The notes: a model not told the origin generated them from the letters alone. Shown: positions 16,759 through 27,000, counted from the first letter of the stretch. The stretch is DNA of 43,249 bases from Emticicia sp. (GCA_017495105.1 JAFEIL010000432.1:1-43249); one strand, 5' to 3'. Translations and numbers: made by a program.

Positions 16759-17817
16759 TCACCTACAACCTTTAGCATAAATTACGATTTGACCATCGGC
16801 TATTTCGTAGCGTGCTTGAATAGTTTCGCAAATAATGCCCATTTTATCGTAAAGAGGTTCGTCGCCAAAAGTCGCTGTTAGGTTACAATTAGCTAACAAT
16901 TCAACATCAAAAATAATCTTAACGCCATAGGCTTTTTCGAGTTGAATTAAGACCTTCGGAATAGGAGTTTCATCATATTCAAAGTTTTCGTTTTCGGCAG
17001 ATGGAAGTAGAATAACTGGACTTTCAACCAATGTTTTAACTAATTTTTCTTCTTTTTTTTCAAAAACTACTTGTTGATTGGGAGTAAGCAAAATTTGCTC
17101 GTTATGAACTTGATTTCTTTTATTTGTTTTTTCCTCTTGATAAACTGTAACTCGTCCAGTTCTGACAGCCACTAAGGTTTTTGCTTCGTTATTATAAGCT
17201 CTTATGTTAAAGCTTGTCCCTAAAACCTTAGTTACAATGCCTCCTGCATACACCAAAAATGGATGTTGAGGATCTTTTTGTACTTCAAAAAAAGCCTCTC
17301 CAGTCAAAAAAACTGTTCTGGTCTGAAGTCCGAAATCATTTGAAACTTGTAGTTTACTGCCTTTCTTCAAGGTTACAGTTGAGCCGTCGCTTAGTTTCAG
17401 GTTAAGTGGTTGCGAACCATTGTTTTCAGTTTCTGTGGCTTTTGAAAGATTGTCTTTTTCTGAAATATTTTTAGAAAAATCTGATTTTGTGTAAATCCAT
17501 GTAAATAGCATCACTAGGGCAATTGATGCCGCAAATCTGAACCAAGTTTGCTCATGAAGGCTCTTAGAATGGGTTTCTGTACGATACAAAATAGCCGAAA
17601 TGCCTTCTTGAATTTGTTGCTTAGGAATATCAATATTTTCAATTTGCGATGCAATCACCAAAGATTTTGCTTCTTCAATAAGGATTCTTTTTTTAGGATA
17701 TTTTTTGAGCCAATTTTCCCAAAACTGATTTTCTGGCGGTAATTTCCCCAGTACCCATTTTCTAAAAAAAAGGTCTTGGACAAAATCTTCTAGTTGATAA
17801 TCCTCAAATTTATTCAT
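16759..17817 (-). CDS. FecR-family anti-sigma factor
   Basis: The 352-residue protein has a cytoplasmic N-terminal sigma-binding part, one transmembrane helix (about 93-110, FRFAASIALVMLFTWIY), and a periplasmic FecR domain from about 138 (LKLSDGSTVTLKKGSKLQVS, TVFLTGEAFFEVQKDP, VLGTSFNIRAY). It ends in a DUF4974-type secretin/TonB short domain (PIPKVLIQLEKAYGVKIIF). It holds the ECF sigma factor inactive until the STN domain of the cognate SusC signals. It begins 5 bases after the sigma stop, so the two are coupled. The cognate partner is presumably the SusC directly downstream. Confidence 0.92.
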   Translation of the reverse strand: MNKFEDYQLEDFVQDLFFRKWVLGKLPPENQFWENWLKKYPKKRILIEEAKSLVIASQIENIDIPKQQIQEGISAILYRTETHSKSLHEQTWFRFAASIALVMLFTWIYTKSDFSKNISEKDNLSKATETENNGSQPLNLKLSDGSTVTLKKGSKLQVSNDFGLQTRTVFLTGEAFFEVQKDPQHPFLVYAGGIVTKVLGTSFNIRAYNNEAKTLVAVRTGRVTVYQEEKTNKRNQVHNEQILLTPNQQVVFEKKEEKLVKTLVESPVILLPSAENENFEYDETPIPKVLIQLEKAYGVKIIFDVELLANCNLTATFGDEPLYDKMGIICETIQARYEIADGQIVIYAKGCR

Positions 17818-17822
17818 TGCGT

Positions 17823-18413
17823 TTATTGTATTGTTATTAAACAGATGATGAAGCTCATCACCCAGTTTTTTCTTAATAGTTTTAAGGCTTCATAAACCAA
17901 ATTTATTGCAGAATGATGGTTGATTGACATAATTTGTGAAATTTCCTCATATTCCAACTCTTGATTGAATCTTAGATATACAGCCTCTCTTTGCCGTTTG
18001 CTGAGGGTAGAAAGATAGTATTTGAGTTTCAAAAGTGTTTCGTGTTCGATTTCGTTGTTAATCAGATATGTCTCGATATTAAACTGCACTTCAATTTCAT
18101 ATTCTTCGTTGAGTTCAATAACGTTACGATTCCAAAAATTACGAGTTTTTTCTTTAAACAATGCTCGACGATAAGAGGAAAACAGGTATGCTTTTATTGA
18201 CTGTGGTGTATCAAGATTTTCACGATGATTCCAGAGGTCGATAAAAAAATCTTGGAGACAATCTTGTGCAAAATCATTATCACGTATCAACCGCTGACCA
18301 TAATTGAGTAATACAGGGTAGTATTGATTCAATAATTTTTCAAATGCTTTCCTATCGCCCAATTTAAAGGCTTGCCAAGTTCTATTCTCCGTATTTGACA
18401 AATACTCTTGCAT
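17823..18413 (-). CDS. ECF RNA polymerase sigma factor (SusC-linked group)
   Basis: This 196-residue protein has sigma region 2 at about 25-90 (YYPVLLNYGQRLIRDNDFAQDCLQDFFIDLW, quoted only as landmarks: DFAQDCLQDFF) and region 4 at about 134-183 (LSKRQREAVYLRFNQELEYE, then a helix-turn-helix around SQIMSINHHSAINLV). Such Bacteroidota ECF factors partner with FecR and switch on SusC/SusD genes. The last 13 residues (WVMSFIICLITIQ) form a hydrophobic tail unusual for a soluble sigma factor. The gene heads the region C locus. I could not find a clear TAnnTTTG promoter upstream. Confidence 0.92.
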   Translation of the reverse strand: MQEYLSNTENRTWQAFKLGDRKAFEKLLNQYYPVLLNYGQRLIRDNDFAQDCLQDFFIDLWNHRENLDTPQSIKAYLFSSYRRALFKEKTRNFWNRNVIELNEEYEIEVQFNIETYLINNEIEHETLLKLKYYLSTLSKRQREAVYLRFNQELEYEEISQIMSINHHSAINLVYEALKLLRKNWVMSFIICLITIQ

Positions 18414-18659
18414 TAGAAAAAAATGTTAGGTGTTGTATTCTATCTATACTCCTGTTTTGTTGTAATATTCTAATTAAAAATAAAAATAATCGTAGTTTTA
18501 AATGTAAGAGACACCAGTACAGATGAAATCCTCAAAAAAAATATGTTTTTTTTGAAAATATATTTTTTGAAATATGCAACAAGTATCAGACTACATCATA
18601 GTTTGCATCAACCGATTATAGAAATATGTTTTTTAAAGTAAAATAATGATGAAAAAATC

Positions 18660-18917
18660 GTGGAAGATGGCAAAACTATTACAGGCAGTACAACACGCTC
18701 GTTTCAGTATCTTTGTATTTATTTGATTCAAATGTATTACGGATCTGAATTCGCAATTTATGCCACAAAAATGTTTTGGATAGAAAAAGGCAAATCTTCT
18801 CAATTGACTAATTCAATATTTCAAACACAAAAAAACCATAAGGATATTGAAATCCATGAAAATAAAGGATTTATTGAAGAAAATGCCACTGAAATATTTG
18901 TAGTTTTTAGTGGGTAA
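18660..18917 (+). pseudogene. Doubtful plus-strand ORF, possible gene relic
   Basis: A GTG-started frame of 85 codons, open from 18642, is the only sizeable plus-strand frame in the window that does not lie over a minus-strand gene. The translation starts MEDGKTITGSTTRSF and ends EENATEIFVVFSG. It has ordinary amino-acid composition but I recognise no domain. It begins soon after an in-frame stop and has no ATG start near its beginning, so a truncated relic or a chance frame is as likely as a real small gene. Confidence 0.2.
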
Positions 18918-18984
18918 ATCAGTCATTGCAGAAAGAAATTAAACAATATACCTCGAAAAAGACCTAATTTTGATATACCAAATT

Positions 18985-19005
18985 ATATTTTTAACCAAAA
19001 AATAT
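18985..19005 (-). terminator. Weak AT-rich hairpin after PQQ dehydrogenase
   Basis: ATATTTTT at 18985-18992 pairs with AAAAATAT at 18998-19005 around a 5-base loop, 34 bases beyond the PQQ dehydrogenase stop. All pairs are A-T, so its strength is low. Its position at the end of the region B gene run is the main support. Confidence 0.3.
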
Positions 19006-19038
19006 TGCATTAATTACTTGAACGTCGCCATTATAAAA

Positions 19039-21183
19039 TTAAGGCAAAGCAAATGCCAAATACTTATCGCCTGATTTAGTTTTTAGTTTTCCACCACCGC
19101 AAGCAATTACAACATATTGTTTGCCATTCACAGCATAAACACTCGGTGAAGCATAGCCAGCAGCAGGAAGTGCCACTTGCCATAAAACCTTACCATTTTG
19201 GCGATCAATGGCTCTAAATTGTTGGTCTTTTGTGGCGGCAATAAACAAAACGCCACCAGCTGTTATGGCAGCCCCACCATAATTATCCGTTCCTGTAATG
19301 GGTATTCCTTTAGCGGTAAGTTCTGGATATTCGCCCAAAGGAATTTGCCAACGACGTTTGCCCGTATTCATATCAATAGCAGTGAGTGTTCCCCAAGGCG
19401 GCGTGCTTATCGGGTAGCCATTGCTATCATACCAACGATTGTAACCCGTATGTAAATAAGGCACTATTGAAAGTTTTGATTCGTTTGTTATTTTAATTTC
19501 GGTATTTTTTCCAAACAAAAATTGAACAATTGCCTTACTTTCAGCTTCTTTCAATTGGGTAAAAGCAGGCATCATGCCACGACCTTTGCTTAGTAATTGA
19601 AGCATAGATGTTTCAGAATATTTACCTTCTATTTTTTGCAAAGAAGGATAAGTTCCATCCTCATTTCCTTCTCGATTTGCTCCATGACAAGATTGGCAAT
19701 AGTTCTGATAAAGTTGTTTTCCTGACAAAAAAGAATAATTTTCTTTAGATTTTAGTGCTTCAATCAAAGAACTATATACTGGATTTTCTTTCGCAGGAAT
19801 ATACATAATTGCATTTTCATCTACCGCTGCCCCGCCCCATTGGGCTCCACCGTCAGTGCCTGGAAAGAAAATAGTGCGATTTTGACCTAATGGTGTAAAA
19901 GGCTGTCCAGTAGTTGCTTTTCTGACTTGCTCAATGATTTCTTCACGATTTGAAGCAAATGAATTAACATCCTTTTCAGTAAAACTTTGTCGAGTAAATG
20001 GCTCAGGAAGTAAAGGAATGGGCTGCGTTGGAGATGCTTGTTCTCCCTTAATTGTAGAAGCAGGAAAAGCCCGTTCTTCAATAGGAAAAATAGATTTTCC
20101 TGTAACTCGATCAAAAACAAAGGTAAAACCTTGCTTGCTCAAAACCGAAACTACATCAATTTTTTGCCCTTTTTGAATAATAGTAAATAAATTAGGCGGA
20201 GCAGGAATATCTCTGTCCCAAATATCGTGATGGACGGTCTGAAAGTGCCAAAGCCTTTTACCAGTCTTTGCATCAAGTGCCAATAAACAATTGGCAAATA
20301 AGTTATCACCTTTTCTATTTCCCCCATAAAAATCAAAAGCTGCTGAGCCTGTTGGAGCATAAACAATTCCTCGTTTTTGGTCAATTGCCATGCCCATCCA
20401 GTTATTTGCACCACCTAAATTTTGATAATTTTGTTTCTCCCAAGAAGCGTAGCCAAATTCGTTTGGTCGAGGAATGGTATGGAAAGTCCAAATTTTCCGT
20501 CCTGTTCGTGTATCAAAAGCCCGAATATCACCGAGCAACGCAGTGGCACTTTCAGAAACTCTTGTACCGACAATCAAGGTATTTTTATACACAACTGCTG
20601 GCGTATTCGACACTACATATTCATCTGCACCGAGTCGTTTGATACCGTCAATCAAATTGATTTTTCCATTTGTTCCAAAAGAGAAAATCACTTGTCCAGT
20701 TTGGGCATTGAGGGCATACAGAAAAGCTCCGTAAGCAAAGAAAATACGAGCCTCCTTTCCATCCGTCCAATAAGTAACACCTCGGCTCGTCATGTTGAAA
20801 GTTTTTTCTTGGAAATTGGTTTTCCAAATTTCTTTTCCTGTAGACGCATCAATGGCAAATGCTTGTGAAGCTGCTGAAACTCCATACATTATTCCCTTAA
20901 TAATCAATGGATTACACTGAACTTGGGTAGTATTTTTTACACTATCGGCACCGCCTGAAGCATATTCCCAAGTCAATTTTAGCTGTGAAACATTGGCAGG
21001 ATTTATTTGTGTTAATGCTGAAAAATGGTTGCAATCATTGCCGCCATTATAGGCAGTCCAATCGGTATATATAGGATTTTCCGTACTTGAAATGAACAGC
21101 ATACTCACAAGAATTGCCAGAGAAATTCGAGTTAAACTTAAATTCCTTTGGTAATTTTTATACAATAGAGGCATCTTTATCAT
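19039..21183 (-). CDS. PQQ-dependent dehydrogenase with inserted cytochrome c domain
   Basis: From the ATG at 21183 the protein has 714 residues; the earlier ATG at 21216 would overlap the Gfo/Idh/MocA gene by 19 bases. A membrane or signal segment (ISLAILVSMLFISS) leads into a quinoprotein beta-propeller (WTAYNGGNDCNHFSAL, W-motifs such as TGKEIWKTNF, TGRKIWTFHT, TGKRLWHFQT). HHDIWDRDIPAPPNL closely resembles glucose-dehydrogenase-type quinoproteins. A heme c motif CQSCH (residues 496-500) sits in an inserted cytochrome domain. It likely oxidises a sugar in the periplasm and passes electrons through its heme. No PQQ synthesis genes are in view. It is last in region B. Confidence 0.85.
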   Translation of the reverse strand: MIKMPLLYKNYQRNLSLTRISLAILVSMLFISSTENPIYTDWTAYNGGNDCNHFSALTQINPANVSQLKLTWEYASGGADSVKNTTQVQCNPLIIKGIMYGVSAASQAFAIDASTGKEIWKTNFQEKTFNMTSRGVTYWTDGKEARIFFAYGAFLYALNAQTGQVIFSFGTNGKINLIDGIKRLGADEYVVSNTPAVVYKNTLIVGTRVSESATALLGDIRAFDTRTGRKIWTFHTIPRPNEFGYASWEKQNYQNLGGANNWMGMAIDQKRGIVYAPTGSAAFDFYGGNRKGDNLFANCLLALDAKTGKRLWHFQTVHHDIWDRDIPAPPNLFTIIQKGQKIDVVSVLSKQGFTFVFDRVTGKSIFPIEERAFPASTIKGEQASPTQPIPLLPEPFTRQSFTEKDVNSFASNREEIIEQVRKATTGQPFTPLGQNRTIFFPGTDGGAQWGGAAVDENAIMYIPAKENPVYSSLIEALKSKENYSFLSGKQLYQNYCQSCHGANREGNEDGTYPSLQKIEGKYSETSMLQLLSKGRGMMPAFTQLKEAESKAIVQFLFGKNTEIKITNESKLSIVPYLHTGYNRWYDSNGYPISTPPWGTLTAIDMNTGKRRWQIPLGEYPELTAKGIPITGTDNYGGAAITAGGVLFIAATKDQQFRAIDRQNGKVLWQVALPAAGYASPSVYAVNGKQYVVIACGGGKLKTKSGDKYLAFALP

Positions 21184-21197
21184 TATTTCGATTAGAT

Positions 21198-22517
21198 TTA
21201 TACTTTCACTTCCCAACCTTTCTCATATTCTCTTGACCATAATTTCATTGCTTCTTTATCGTTCAAAATATGCCCGTTGCTTGGGTCGCAGTTAAGCGTA
21301 CGACCGACTCGGTAGGCAATGTTTCCTAATTGTGGCAAAAGTGTTGATTTATGACCTTCCAAAATTGGTGCATTTATTTGTTCTTTCCCACGAATTGCTT
21401 CACAAAAATTTGCTAAATGCAATCCATCCAATAATTCGGTTGGACTAACCGCATTCTTTGGATCGAACGGGGTATCATCTTTTACTTCTGAAACCAATTT
21501 ATTTGCACCATCGAAAATTTTATAACTGTTTGCTTCTGTATAAGTAATTGTGCCTTTATCTCCATAAAAAATCACTCCTCTCCCACTTCCTTCTGTGTTA
21601 AACCCATTGCAGCTACGCCCTTCCCAAGTACATCCAATATTGTTTGGAAAATTAAAGGTAATCGTTTGTGTATCAGGGGTTTCCCAATCATCTTGAAAGT
21701 GATAACGACCACCTGCCGACACTACTTGCGTTGGAAAATCAACGCCTAAACCCCAACGAATCACATCTAATTCGTGCGTACCATTATTAAGTGCCTCGCC
21801 CGTTCCCCAATTCCAAAACCAATGCCAATTATAATGTACCAAATTATCTTTATACTCACGACGAGGTGCAGGACCTTGCCACAAGTCAAAATTAAGGTTT
21901 TGTGGAATTGCCGCAATATTACCTTTTCCAATCGATTTTCGATTATTGACGTACCATCCACGAGCAAAATATACCCGTCCGATTGCTCCACCATGCAATT
22001 TTGCAATCATGTCTTTTACATTACTAAATGTGCGACGTTGACTACCCATTTGCACCAATTTGTTGTATTTATTGGTGGCTTCAACCAACATTTCGCCTTC
22101 TTTGGGATTATGGCTACATGGTTTTTCTATGTAAATATTTTTACCTGCCTGCAATCCCATGATAGCCGCTGGCGTATGCCAATGGTCAGGGGCAGAAATA
22201 GCCATTCCATCAAAATCTTTTTTCTCCAGCATTTTTCGAACATCGGCAAAACCTTGTGGTTTTTTACCCGTCATTTTTTCAATTTCAGCAATGGTTTTTG
22301 CCAAAACCTTTGCATCTGGGTCGCAAATATAGGCAATTTCAACATTTGGTAATTTGGCAAAAGATTTTGCCAAAAACATTCCACGGCTATTTGTTCCCAT
22401 TATTCCCAAAATCACTTTTTCGTTGGGTGAACCATGATATGCAAAAAGATTGGAGGAAGTAAGCACGCCTGCCCCTACGATTGCAGTTTGTTTAATAAAA
22501 TCACGTCTATTTTGCAT
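21198..22517 (-). CDS. Tat-exported Gfo/Idh/MocA-family oxidoreductase
   Basis: The 439-residue protein begins MQNRRDFIKQTAIVGAG, a twin-arginine leader, so it should reach the periplasm folded with its NAD(P) cofactor. A Rossmann domain follows (KVILGIMGTNSRGMFLAKSF), then EKP at 131-133, the usual cofactor/catalytic motif, and GTHELDVIRWGLG in the C-terminal sheet domain. Exported members in Bacteroidota act on sugar derivatives; some, with DUF1080 partners, take part in 3-keto-glycoside chemistry, and GH109 enzymes share the fold. No DUF1080 gene is present here. It sits between the DUF1501 and PQQ dehydrogenase genes, 28 and 14 bases away, suggesting coupled oxidation steps. Confidence 0.88.
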   Translation of the reverse strand: MQNRRDFIKQTAIVGAGVLTSSNLFAYHGSPNEKVILGIMGTNSRGMFLAKSFAKLPNVEIAYICDPDAKVLAKTIAEIEKMTGKKPQGFADVRKMLEKKDFDGMAISAPDHWHTPAAIMGLQAGKNIYIEKPCSHNPKEGEMLVEATNKYNKLVQMGSQRRTFSNVKDMIAKLHGGAIGRVYFARGWYVNNRKSIGKGNIAAIPQNLNFDLWQGPAPRREYKDNLVHYNWHWFWNWGTGEALNNGTHELDVIRWGLGVDFPTQVVSAGGRYHFQDDWETPDTQTITFNFPNNIGCTWEGRSCNGFNTEGSGRGVIFYGDKGTITYTEANSYKIFDGANKLVSEVKDDTPFDPKNAVSPTELLDGLHLANFCEAIRGKEQINAPILEGHKSTLLPQLGNIAYRVGRTLNCDPSNGHILNDKEAMKLWSREYEKGWEVKV

Positions 22518-22545
22518 GATATTTTTCTGAATTTTTTATAAAAAA

Positions 22546-23988
22546 TTAAGTTAAAATTGGTTTTACTACTTTTCCCGCAACATCCGTTAATCGATAACGG
22601 CGACCTTGAAATTTAAAGGTAAGTTGCTCATGGTCAATGCCCATCAAGTGCATGATTGTTGCTTGAAGGTCATGTATATGAACAGGTTCTTTGGTAATAT
22701 TGTAGCCAAATTCGTCAGTTTCTCCGTAAGAAATACCTCTCTTTATGCCGCCGCCTGTCATATAAATTGAAAAACAACGTGGATGGTGATCTCTTCCATA
22801 ATTTTCTTTCGTGAGTTTTCCTTGGGAATAATTTGTACGCCCAAATTCGCCTCCCCAAACAACCAAAGTATCATCTAAAAGCCCTCTTTGTTTCAAATCT
22901 TTTATCAATGCTACCGATGCTTGGTCAACTGATTTTGCCATGATTTGGATATCTTTAGGCAAGTTTCCATGTTGATCCCAACCTTGGTGGTAAAGTTGAA
23001 TAAAACGTACATCTTTTTCAGCTAATTTTCTGGCTAAAAGACAATTTGCAGCGAAAGTCCCAGGAATACGACTATCGGGACCATACATATTAAAAACTGA
23101 ATCGGGTTCTTTTGATATATCTAAGGTTTCGGGAACAGAGCTTTGCATTCGATACGCCATTTCGTACTGCTTCATGCGACTGTCGAGTTCGGGGTCTAGT
23201 ACTTGCTTGTATTGGTCTTCGCTCAATTTTGACAAAGCACTCAACATGTTTCTTCTAGACGATTTATCAATGCCATTGGGGTTATTGAGGTAATAAACGG
23301 GGTCTATGCCAGACCTAAAAACTACCCCTTGATGCACCGAAGGAATAAAACCATTGCTCCACAATTTGGCATAAAGTGGTTGGTCGCCTGCTCTTCCCCT
23401 TGAAAGCAATACCACAAAAGCTGGGAGATTTTGATTTTCTGAACCCAAGCCATAACTCATCCAAGAACCCATTGACGGACGACCACCGATTTGATTACCC
23501 GTTTGAATAAAAGTGATGGCTGGATCGTGATTGATATGTTCGGTATGCATTGATTTTACAAAACACAACTCATCGGCGATTTGCTTATGGTAGGGCAATA
23601 AATCACTAATCCATGCACGACTTTTACCATATTGTGCAAATTTAAAAGCGGATCCTGCTAAAGGAAATGAGCTTTGTCCCGCACTCATGCCTGTCAGCCG
23701 TTGCCCTCCTCTTATTGATTCGGGCAAATTTTGCCCCCACATTGCCTCGAGTTTAGGCTTATAATCAAAAGTTTCGAGTTGAGAAGGAGCTCCACTTTGA
23801 TGTAAATAAATAACCCTTTTTACTTTCGGAGCAAAGTGTGCCCCAATTTTATGATTACTTTCGGACGCTTGTGTGGTATTTGGTAAAATAGCCGATAATG
23901 CTGCTGCACCCAAACCAATACCAGAGTTGGTTAAAAAAGTACGCCGACTCATTTGGTCATGCACTTGGTCTTGTAGGTCGTTAGTCAT
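22546..23988 (-). CDS. DUF1501 protein with Tat signal
   Basis: This 480-residue protein carries SRRTFLT (14-20) and a hydrophobic stretch, a textbook twin-arginine leader. The body has DUF1501 landmarks: RVIYLHQSGAPSQLETFDYKP, HTEHINHDPAITFIQTG, GRPSMGSWMSYGLGS, DTLVVWGGEFGRTNYSQG and GRDHHPRCFS. DUF1501 resembles the alkaline-phosphatase/sulfatase fold, but its reaction is not established. It almost always accompanies a DUF1549/DUF1553 protein, as here, where that gene ends 19 bases upstream. A complex of the two on the periplasmic side is plausible but inferred. Confidence 0.9.
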   Translation of the reverse strand: MTNDLQDQVHDQMSRRTFLTNSGIGLGAAALSAILPNTTQASESNHKIGAHFAPKVKRVIYLHQSGAPSQLETFDYKPKLEAMWGQNLPESIRGGQRLTGMSAGQSSFPLAGSAFKFAQYGKSRAWISDLLPYHKQIADELCFVKSMHTEHINHDPAITFIQTGNQIGGRPSMGSWMSYGLGSENQNLPAFVVLLSRGRAGDQPLYAKLWSNGFIPSVHQGVVFRSGIDPVYYLNNPNGIDKSSRRNMLSALSKLSEDQYKQVLDPELDSRMKQYEMAYRMQSSVPETLDISKEPDSVFNMYGPDSRIPGTFAANCLLARKLAEKDVRFIQLYHQGWDQHGNLPKDIQIMAKSVDQASVALIKDLKQRGLLDDTLVVWGGEFGRTNYSQGKLTKENYGRDHHPRCFSIYMTGGGIKRGISYGETDEFGYNITKEPVHIHDLQATIMHLMGIDHEQLTFKFQGRRYRLTDVAGKVVKPILT

Positions 23989-24007
23989 TTCTTCGTAATT
24001 TTTAAAA

Positions 24008-27000
24008 TTATCGTTTTACTATTGCTTCATCATAATTTAAAATGGTATTTGCTACAACCGTATAGGCAGCCAATTCACTGATATTCAGATCCTTATCTCG
24101 TGCAAATTCACCAATTGCCAGCAAAGATTCTGCCCTTTTAGTATCTTTACTAAAAGCTTGATATTCAGAATCATACAGAGTTTTTAGAATTTGCAACTCA
24201 TTTGGGCGAGGATTTCTAGAAACCACCGATTGAAAAAAGAATTGTAATCGTGTATCAAAACTTGTTTTTTTCTTAATACCTCTTTCTGCTAAAACCCTTG
24301 CCGCTTCTACAAATTGAGGGTCATTAAGCGTCACTAAAGCCTGCAATGGTGTAGCTGTTTTTTGCCTTCGAACTGTACATGAACTGCGGTCAGGTGAATC
24401 GAAATTGAGCATCATTGGCGGTGGGCTTGTGCGTTTCCAAATCGTGTACATGCTTCGGCGGTACAAACTATCGCCGTGATTTTGCACATAATTTGTTACG
24501 TTTCGGGTAGCGAGTGCTTCCCAAATGCCTTCAGGTTGATAAGGATAAACACTTGGCCCACCGATGTTTCTAACCAATAAACCACTAGCTACTAAGGCGT
24601 TATCACGTACTTGTTCGGCACTAAAACGATAACTACTTCCTCTTGCCAACCAACGATTATCGGGGTCAGCTTCGATTTGCTCTTTGGTGGCTTTTGATGA
24701 TTGCTGATAAGTAGCTGACATCACAATTCGCTTAATAAATGCTTTAGTATCCCAGCCTTCACCATCTTCTCTGAATTTTGCCGCTAGCCAATCTAATAGT
24801 TCGGGGTGAGAAGGTAATTCTCCTTGATTACCAAAATCTTCTTGGGTTTTTACTAAACCAGTTCCGAAATATTGCTGCCAAAAACGATTTACCATTACCC
24901 GAGCAAACAAAGGATTTTCTTTATCTAATAGCCATTGCGTCAGTCCAAGGCGATTACGAGGAAAAGAGCTTGGTAATTTCCCGATTTTTAGTGGTGTTTC
25001 GGCGATAACTTCTTCGCCATGAGCATCGTATACCCCTCTTTGTAAAATGTAAGATTTACGTAGTTTTCGACGGTCTCGAACCACCATAATATCTATTTCC
25101 TTATTTAATACTTCCACTTCTTCGCCAATTAGCTTTTGAGTATTAGCATCCAAATGTTGGGATACGAGGTCTATATGCTTAGCATAATAATCAAAAAGAG
25201 CTTCTTTTTGGTATTCTGTAAGTTTTTCTGATGGTGTTTTTAAAGCATGATGTACTAAATCTTTTTGGCTCATTTCACTTTGAACTTCCAAAGATGTCAG
25301 TTCTCTACCAAAAATTTTAAGTTCATCTACAGCGTAACCCTTATTGATGGTGGTGTGCATTTTACCAAATGAAAAATTGGACGAGGCAGCGTAACTTTTA
25401 AAAATCACATGGTTTTTGTCCCAAATAGTACTGCCATCCAAATTATCTGCCACAAACGACCCTTTTGCCAATTTACCATTGAGATAAACTTTTAACCCCG
25501 ATGCTTTACTCAAACCATCGTAGCTCATCGTAATATAAGTCCATTCATTCGGTTTTAAGGTTTGGTCAGTCTCAAAGTCAATCGCATTGTCGGGCCACAC
25601 ATTATTGATTCTGAAAGACAATCGGCCGTCCTCCAAGCGTTTACATTCGTAGCCTTTACAACCAGCCAATGGGCCTGAATTTCTGTTAAAAATTTGACCT
25701 TTGAACTTTGGGTCAATGATGCCAACCCAAAGACTAACTGTGAATGGTTGATTTCGTTCAAAATTACCAACGGTACGGTGGTCAAAGTTTTTCATGTTCC
25801 ACCAATTGCTAGTTTCATGAATTTTCAAATAACCGTCTCCAATAAATTTTACACCTAAACCACGTCGGCCTTTTATTGAAACAGGTCGGGCTTCAAAATC
25901 ACCGTACATTTCCATACCAAGGGTATCATTGACAAGATTTACAAAAAAAGGTCTTTTCTTTTCCTTTTTTTCACCTTCTAATTTTACACCTTTTACATCA
26001 AAAGGAATATCAATCAATAAATCTTTTTTGGGTGAAATTAATTGGTTATTGGCTCCTTTGGCAAGCCATTTTTCAAATCTTTGACGAATCAAAACAGCAC
26101 CCTTCTGTTTATTTTTTTCAATAAAAGATAACTGATTTTTAATAAAATTAATCTTTTTTTCAGCCTCTGCTCTCGGAAGAGTCATTACTGGACTTGAAGT
26201 AGAAACGTGTGGCGACTGCCCATGTTCGTTCACATTATTGAAAAATGCGAACATTGAATAATAGTCTTTCTGACTGATAGGGTCATATTTATGGTCATGG
26301 CAACGGCAACATTCCATGGTTAAACCCAAAAAAGCTTTACCAAAAGTATTGGTACGGTCAGCAACGTATTCTACTTGATATTCTTCAGGAACAATTCCAT
26401 CTTCCTCACTTTGGGCATGATTTCGATTGAAACCCGTTGCTACCATCATTTCTTTGGTGGACAGTTCGTCGTTACGATTGGTTAATAAATCGCCTGCTAA
26501 CTGATAGGTAACAAATTTATCAAATGGCAAATTTTCGTTAAAAGATTTTATGACCCAATCACGATAGGGATATGCTGTGCGAAGAGCGTCATCTTGGTAG
26601 CCATTTGAATCGGCGTAGCGAGCTAAATCTAACCAACTCACTGCCTGCTGCTCACCAAAGTGACTCGATTTTATTAAATTATCAACTACTTTTTCATATG
26701 CATTGGCAGATTTATCATTAATAAATGTCTCAATTTCTAGAGGCGTTGGAGGCAAACCAGTCAAATCCATAAAAATTCGGCGTAGTAGCGTATATTTATT
26801 GGCTTTTGGGCTTGGTTTATAGCCCTTTTCTTTCATTTTTGCTAAGGTAAAATAATCAATTTCATTCTTTACCCACTTTGTTTCCTCATCTTCAACCAAA
26901 CCCCAACGAGCTAAAAAACTCTTGCCAACTTTAGGGACATCGGGCTTTTCAATTTTCGATAATGACCAATGTTCTTTGTATTCCGCTCCTTGCTTAATCC

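Larger units (their letters stand above)
18414..19038. other. 625-base intergenic region between regions B and C
   Basis: This very AT-rich stretch separates the PQQ dehydrogenase from the sigma gene. It should hold the terminator of region B and the promoter of region C. An ATATTTTT/AAAAATAT hairpin lies at 18985-19005, 34 bases after the PQQ stop. A plus-strand frame at 18660-18917 is listed separately as doubtful. I see no RNA gene, no insertion sequence ends and no clear promoter. Confidence 0.5.

Noticed and set aside
20268-20868. Overlapping plus-strand frames of 86 to 148 codons
   Set aside because: They are antisense to the PQQ dehydrogenase beta-propeller and show no family features.
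21184-21216. Longer N-terminus for the PQQ dehydrogenase
   Set aside because: It would overlap the upstream gene by 19 bases and add 11 polar residues before the signal segment.
21774-22352. Plus-strand open frame of 192 codons
   Set aside because: It lies wholly over the well-supported Gfo/Idh/MocA gene on the other strand and its translation has no recognisable domain; an antisense shadow.
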